DNA of 64,000 bases, taken from assembly GCA_936908745.1 (NCBI GenBank), contig CAKZFX010000010.1, forward strand, positions 62,001 to 126,000, given 5' to 3'. The translations under genes were made by a program, and so were the position numbers. Of the stretch, positions 61,100 through 64,000 are shown one piece after another (the stretch's first letter is position 1; the number at the start of each line of letters is the position of its first letter). The stretch is from an uncultured Chitinophagaceae bacterium (GTDB taxonomy: Bacteria; Bacteroidota; Bacteroidia; Chitinophagales; Chitinophagaceae). The notes under the pieces are model-generated. The model was not told where the DNA came from, ran no database searches, and worked only from the letters and a program-made list of their open reading frames with translations.

Positions 61100-62179
61100 C
61101 TACTTTACATCGAAATCCACCACTACTTTATCTGTCACCGGGTGTGCCTGGCAGGTAAGGATATAACCTTGTTCTATCTCTTCCTCTTCCAAACCCCAAT
61201 GCACATCCATTTCTACTTTGCCCTCCAGCAATTTGGCTTTGCAGGTGCAGCAAACACCGCCTTTGCAGGCATAGGGAAGATCAGCACCTTGTTGTAACGC
61301 AGCATCTAAAATAGTTGTATCGGCAGTCAGTGAAAGATCAAAATCAAAGGAACGGCCATCCAGTTTCACCGTGATATTGCTTTTCGGTCCTTTGTTCTCT
61401 GTTGATCGTTGGGTATTCACCGTTGACTGTTTCTGTCCCGGTGTGGTAAATAACTCAAAATGAACTTTCTTCTTGTCAATTCCTTTGACAGCTAAATAAT
61501 CATTCACACAAAAGATCATTTCTTCAGGCCCGCAAACAAAAAAATCGTCAGCCGCTGTATAATCAATTAACCGGCCGAGTTCGTCCAGCTTTTCGATAGT
61601 GATGCGGCCAAAATTGATCGTGGCGTCTGTGCGTTCACGGCTCAACACATGGATCAGTGTAAACCGGTCTATATACTTATTCTTCAGTCCTTCTAACTCT
61701 TCAAAGAAAATAATGGAACTGCGGCTGCGGTTGCCATACACGAGTGTAAAACTGCTGTTGGGTTCGGTAGCCAGCGTTGTTTTTATCAATGATAAAACAG
61801 GCGTGATACCGCTGCCTGCGGCAAATGCAACATACTGTTTGCTATTGGCGGGATTGAGTTCTGTATAAAACTTACCAACCGGCTGCATTACTTCCAATAC
61901 ATCACCTTTCTTTAACTGCTCATTGGCAAAAGAGGAAAACAAACCGCCTTCCACTTTTTTAATAGCAATTCTCCATTCTTTATCTAACGGCGAACTGCAA
62001 ATAGAATAAGTGCGGCGGACTTCTTCATTATTAAGGGTAGTCCGCATGGTAAGGCTTTGCCCCTGGCTAAAGGTGAAATCATTCTTCAACTCTTCGGGCA
62101 TTTCAAATGCAACAGAAACGCAATCGGCTGTTTCTCTGCGTACTTCTTTTATGGCCAGCTTATGAAAATGAATAGACAT
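61100..62179 (-). CDS. paaE: Phenylacetyl-CoA epoxidase reductase subunit PaaE
   Basis: 359 aa from ATG 62179 (MSIHFHKLAIKEVRRE); a start 10 codons upstream would overlap tetR. FAD domain (RRTYSICSSP), NAD(P) domain (FAAGSGITPVLSLI, FFVCGPEEMIF) and a C-terminal plant-type [2Fe-2S] ferredoxin (CKGGVCCTCKAKL, LTCQAHP). It passes electrons from NADPH to the di-iron PaaA. The linker before the ferredoxin (GQKQSTVNTQRSTENKGPKS) is unusually polar, and its DNA (61398-61431) has the look of the stutter repeats found between genes. Separated from paaABCD by 17 kb and downstream of tetR by 7 nt. Confidence 0.93.
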   Translation of the reverse strand: MSIHFHKLAIKEVRRETADCVSVAFEMPEELKNDFTFSQGQSLTMRTTLNNEEVRRTYSICSSPLDKEWRIAIKKVEGGLFSSFANEQLKKGDVLEVMQPVGKFYTELNPANSKQYVAFAAGSGITPVLSLIKTTLATEPNSSFTLVYGNRSRSSIIFFEELEGLKNKYIDRFTLIHVLSRERTDATINFGRITIEKLDELGRLIDYTAADDFFVCGPEEMIFCVNDYLAVKGIDKKKVHFELFTTPGQKQSTVNTQRSTENKGPKSNITVKLDGRSFDFDLSLTADTTILDAALQQGADLPYACKGGVCCTCKAKLLEGKVEMDVHWGLEEEEIEQGYILTCQAHPVTDKVVVDFDVK

Positions 62180-62186
62180 GGGCGGA

Positions 62187-62777
62187 TCAACTGTGTTTGC
62201 GTAAGCCATCGATCATGATCATTACCATATTGTCTTCCAGCTCCTGCGCACTGATCTTGGCTTTGGAACGATGCCAGCTTTCAATACCACTCACCGCATG
62301 CAATACGATCAATACAGCCGTTGGCGCATCGATCTTCCTGATTTCGCCTTTTTGAATACCTTCTTCAATAATAGCGGCAAACTTTTTACGGTAATTGCGG
62401 CGCTGTGTCTGGAAATTGGACAGGTAAGGGTCTTCGAGGTGTTTCCACTCACGATCACTTACATATACTTCTTCATAATTTTCGATCATCTGCTGAATAT
62501 GAAAACGCAGCAGCGTCTCTACTTTTGTAATACACTTCTGGTTACCACTTTCAATCAGCTCCATATTGGTATTAAAACGGTTGGCCACATCAAAACAAAT
62601 GGCTTCCAATATCTCGTTCTTGGAACGGATATGGTTGTACAAACTGGCGGCTTCGATGCCAACAGATTCGGCAAGGTCACGCATAGACGTGGCGGCAAAC
62701 CCTTTTTCCCTGAACATTGCTGCGGCTTTGCGCAGGATCAGTTCTTTTTTGGAGGCTTTTTTTCGTGGTGTTTTCAT
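62187..62777 (-). CDS. TetR/AcrR-family regulator, probable PaaR-type repressor
   Basis: 196 aa from ATG 62777 (MKTPRKKASK). N-terminal HTH (LILRKAAAMFREKGFAATSM, RDLAESVGIEAASLYNHIRS) and a helical ligand-binding domain. Directly upstream of paaE in one operon, so control of phenylacetate catabolism is likely, with phenylacetyl-CoA as the probable ligand by analogy to PaaR. A GATAAG-N8-CTTATC palindrome overlaps its own -7 element, which fits autorepression. Ligand and targets are inferred. Confidence 0.88.
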   Translation of the reverse strand: MKTPRKKASKKELILRKAAAMFREKGFAATSMRDLAESVGIEAASLYNHIRSKNEILEAICFDVANRFNTNMELIESGNQKCITKVETLLRFHIQQMIENYEEVYVSDREWKHLEDPYLSNFQTQRRNYRKKFAAIIEEGIQKGEIRKIDAPTAVLIVLHAVSGIESWHRSKAKISAQELEDNMVMIMIDGLRKHS

Positions 62778-62783
62778 GATACC

Positions 62784-62807
62784 CAAAGATAAGCTCAAAG
62801 ACTTATC
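62784..62807 (-). promoter_or_regulatory. tetR-paaE promoter with overlapping operator-like palindrome
   Basis: TATCTTTG on the minus strand (62791 to 62784) is a perfect -7 element 6 nt before the ATG, with TTTG (62818 to 62815) as a possible -33 at 23 nt. GATAAG (62788-62793) and CTTATC (62802-62807) form a 20-nt palindrome across the -7 element. Confidence 0.55.
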
Positions 62808-62914
62808 AGCGAATCAAAATAATCGGCCCTGTTTCCCGCTGGTAGCCGATTTTGCCGTAGGTTTGCACGCCGCAAATACGGCATATACGCTAAACACTGT
62901 AAACAACTCAACAA

Positions 62915-63838
62915 ATGTCCCTCATTACCGTAGGCACTATGGCCTTTGATGCGATTGAAACCCCTTTCGGAAAAACTGATAAAATCGTAGGAGGCTCTGC
63001 TACTTATGTAGCCTATGCCGCCAGCAATTTTGTGAAACCTGTACAGCAGATTTCTATAGTTGGATACGACTTTCCCGAAGAGGAAATGGCAGAACTGAAA
63101 AGCCGTGGCGTGCAGCTGGAAGGCGTGGAAATTGTTCCTGGCAAAAAATCGTTTTTCTGGAGCGGACGTTACCATGAGGACATGAACAGCCGCGATACGC
63201 TGGTAACCGACCTGAACGTATTGGCTGACTTCGACCCAAAAGTGCCTGAGGCTTACCAGGGGGCTGAATTCCTGATGCTTGGCAACCTGATGCCTAAGCT
63301 GCAATTGAGTGTGATCAATCAATTGAAAACAAGGCCAAAGCTGATCGTAATGGATACGATGAACTTTTGGATGGAAATAGCCATGCCCGATCTGCAGGAA
63401 GTATTAAAACATGTGGACTTATTAATGGTAAATGACGCCGAAGCAAGACAATTGACCGGCCAGTTTTCATTGGTAAAAGCAGCTAAACAAATATTAACAA
63501 TGGGCCCTAAATACCTGATCATTAAGAAAGGAGAACACGGTGCTTTATTGTTCCACGGAGACAGCGTATTCTTTGCACCAGCCCTGCCGCTGGAAGAAGT
63601 ATTTGACCCAACCGGTGCTGGCGACACATTTGCCGGTGGTTTTATGGGTCACTTAGCCAAAACAGGTGATATTTCTTTTGAAAACATGAAAAGGGCGATC
63701 ATCGTGGGTTCGGCAATGGCCAGCTTCTGCGTAGAGAAATTCGGCGCTACAAGATTGAAAGAAATTACCAAAGAAGATATCAATGCACGGGTACAGCAAT
63801 TCAAAGACCTGTCAAGCTTTGAAATAGAGCTGGTATAA
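62915..63838 (+). CDS. PfkB-family carbohydrate/nucleoside kinase
   Basis: 307 aa ribokinase-like fold. N-terminal GGSATYVAYAAS substrate region, C-terminal signature DPTGAGDTFAGGFMGHL with the catalytic Asp of GAGD, and LIIKKGEHGALLF for the ATP site. Members phosphorylate sugars or nucleosides; this type (MSLITVGTMAFDAIETPFGK) is often annotated as sugar kinase without tested substrate. TAGGTTTG at 62858-62865 is a candidate -7; its ~45-nt leader contains GCCGTA/TACGGC (62854-62859, 62877-62882). Confidence 0.88.
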   Translation: MSLITVGTMAFDAIETPFGKTDKIVGGSATYVAYAASNFVKPVQQISIVGYDFPEEEMAELKSRGVQLEGVEIVPGKKSFFWSGRYHEDMNSRDTLVTDLNVLADFDPKVPEAYQGAEFLMLGNLMPKLQLSVINQLKTRPKLIVMDTMNFWMEIAMPDLQEVLKHVDLLMVNDAEARQLTGQFSLVKAAKQILTMGPKYLIIKKGEHGALLFHGDSVFFAPALPLEEVFDPTGAGDTFAGGFMGHLAKTGDISFENMKRAIIVGSAMASFCVEKFGATRLKEITKEDINARVQQFKDLSSFEIELV

Positions 63839-63858
63839 ATAATTTGCCTTATGATTAT

Positions 63859-63886
63859 AAGCCTTCTTGTGAAAACGAGAAGGCTT
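63859..63886. terminator. Intrinsic terminator after the PfkB gene
   Basis: AAGCCTTCT (63859-63867) pairs with AGAAGGCTT (63878-63886), followed by TTGCTTTTT; it lies between convergent genes. Confidence 0.8.
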
Positions 63887-63893
63887 TTGCTTT

Positions 63894-64000
63894 TTAATTA
63901 CCTCCTTTAAACCCGATTCTCTCCCTGTCATCCCATTTTCGTTGTGCCGCTTTTTCGTCCAGCAGGTTTTCCATAGCATCATAAATCTGGTTGAGTTGCG
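63894..64000 (-). CDS. 3' end of a gene cut by the window edge
   Basis: Open frame from the right edge to the stop at 63894-63896. The visible C-terminus reads QLNQIYDAMENLLDEKAAQR, then KWDDRERIGFKGGN: charged, helical, no family recognised. Convergent with the PfkB gene and sharing its terminator. Confidence 0.45.
   Translation of the reverse strand, partial: QLNQIYDAMENLLDEKAAQRKWDDRERIGFKGGN

Noticed and set aside
62271..62792. 173-aa open frame antisense to tetR
   Set aside because: Shadow of an intact TetR-family gene.

Overview
The window looks like chromosomal DNA of a Bacteroidota member of the Chitinophagaceae type. Supporting signs are several proteins ending in type IX secretion (T9SS) sorting domains, many SCKK-type lipoprotein signals, -7 promoter elements of the form TAnnTTTG with no Shine-Dalgarno sequences, a DPP7-type S46 peptidase, a GH18 chitinase and MnmD. 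Genus cannot be fixed from sequence alone.

Layout. 1-6.1 kb: start of lptB, divergent metF, a double-parvulin PPIase, a TlpA-like thioredoxin lipoprotein-type protein and rlmD. 6.1-9.3 kb: an operon of three unrecognised secreted or lipoprotein genes. 9.5-14.0 kb: an active rhomboid, a rhomboid that has lost both catalytic residues, an EEP-family phosphohydrolase, and cysS preceded by a 15-codon ORF with six Cys codons (best new candidate: a cysteine-sensing leader peptide). 14.1-17.6 kb: mnmD, a HhH glycosylase, a GNAT, a Bacteroidota membrane protein and an SDR. 17.6-20.5 kb: an AT-rich patch with a decayed tRNA, an IS1595-type transposase, a small XRE regulator with a palindrome upstream, and orphan genes. 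20.5-32.2 kb: dipeptide-epimerase-like enzyme, envelope proteins, a signal-peptidase-I-like lipoprotein lacking its catalytic dyad, S46 peptidase, chitinase, membrane patatin and obg. 32.2-38.9 kb: a repeat-rich spacer, a small lipoprotein, and three T9SS cargo genes, two of which are a tandem duplication including their ~200-nt leaders.

39.0-43.9 kb is a phenylacetate degradation operon read leftwards: paaA, an embedded lipoprotein gene, paaB, paaC, paaD, paaG, paaI and a paaY-like gene. The matching reductase paaE sits 17 kb away with a TetR regulator (61.1-62.8 kb); together PaaABCE would convert phenylacetyl-CoA to its ring epoxide and PaaG would isomerise it to the oxepin. paaF/H/J/K/Z are not in the window.

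44.0-60.6 kb holds an ECF sigma factor with a translationally coupled membrane TPR protein, divergent from two giant consecutive genes (2855 and 1895 codons). The first has PPC-like and CARDB-like repeats, the second has YD/RHS repeats, an RHS core and a T9SS tail. Read end to end they resemble the domain order of single-chain giant surface proteins known from other phyla, here split over two genes with separate signal peptides. The window closes with a PfkB-type kinase and a gene cut by the edge.
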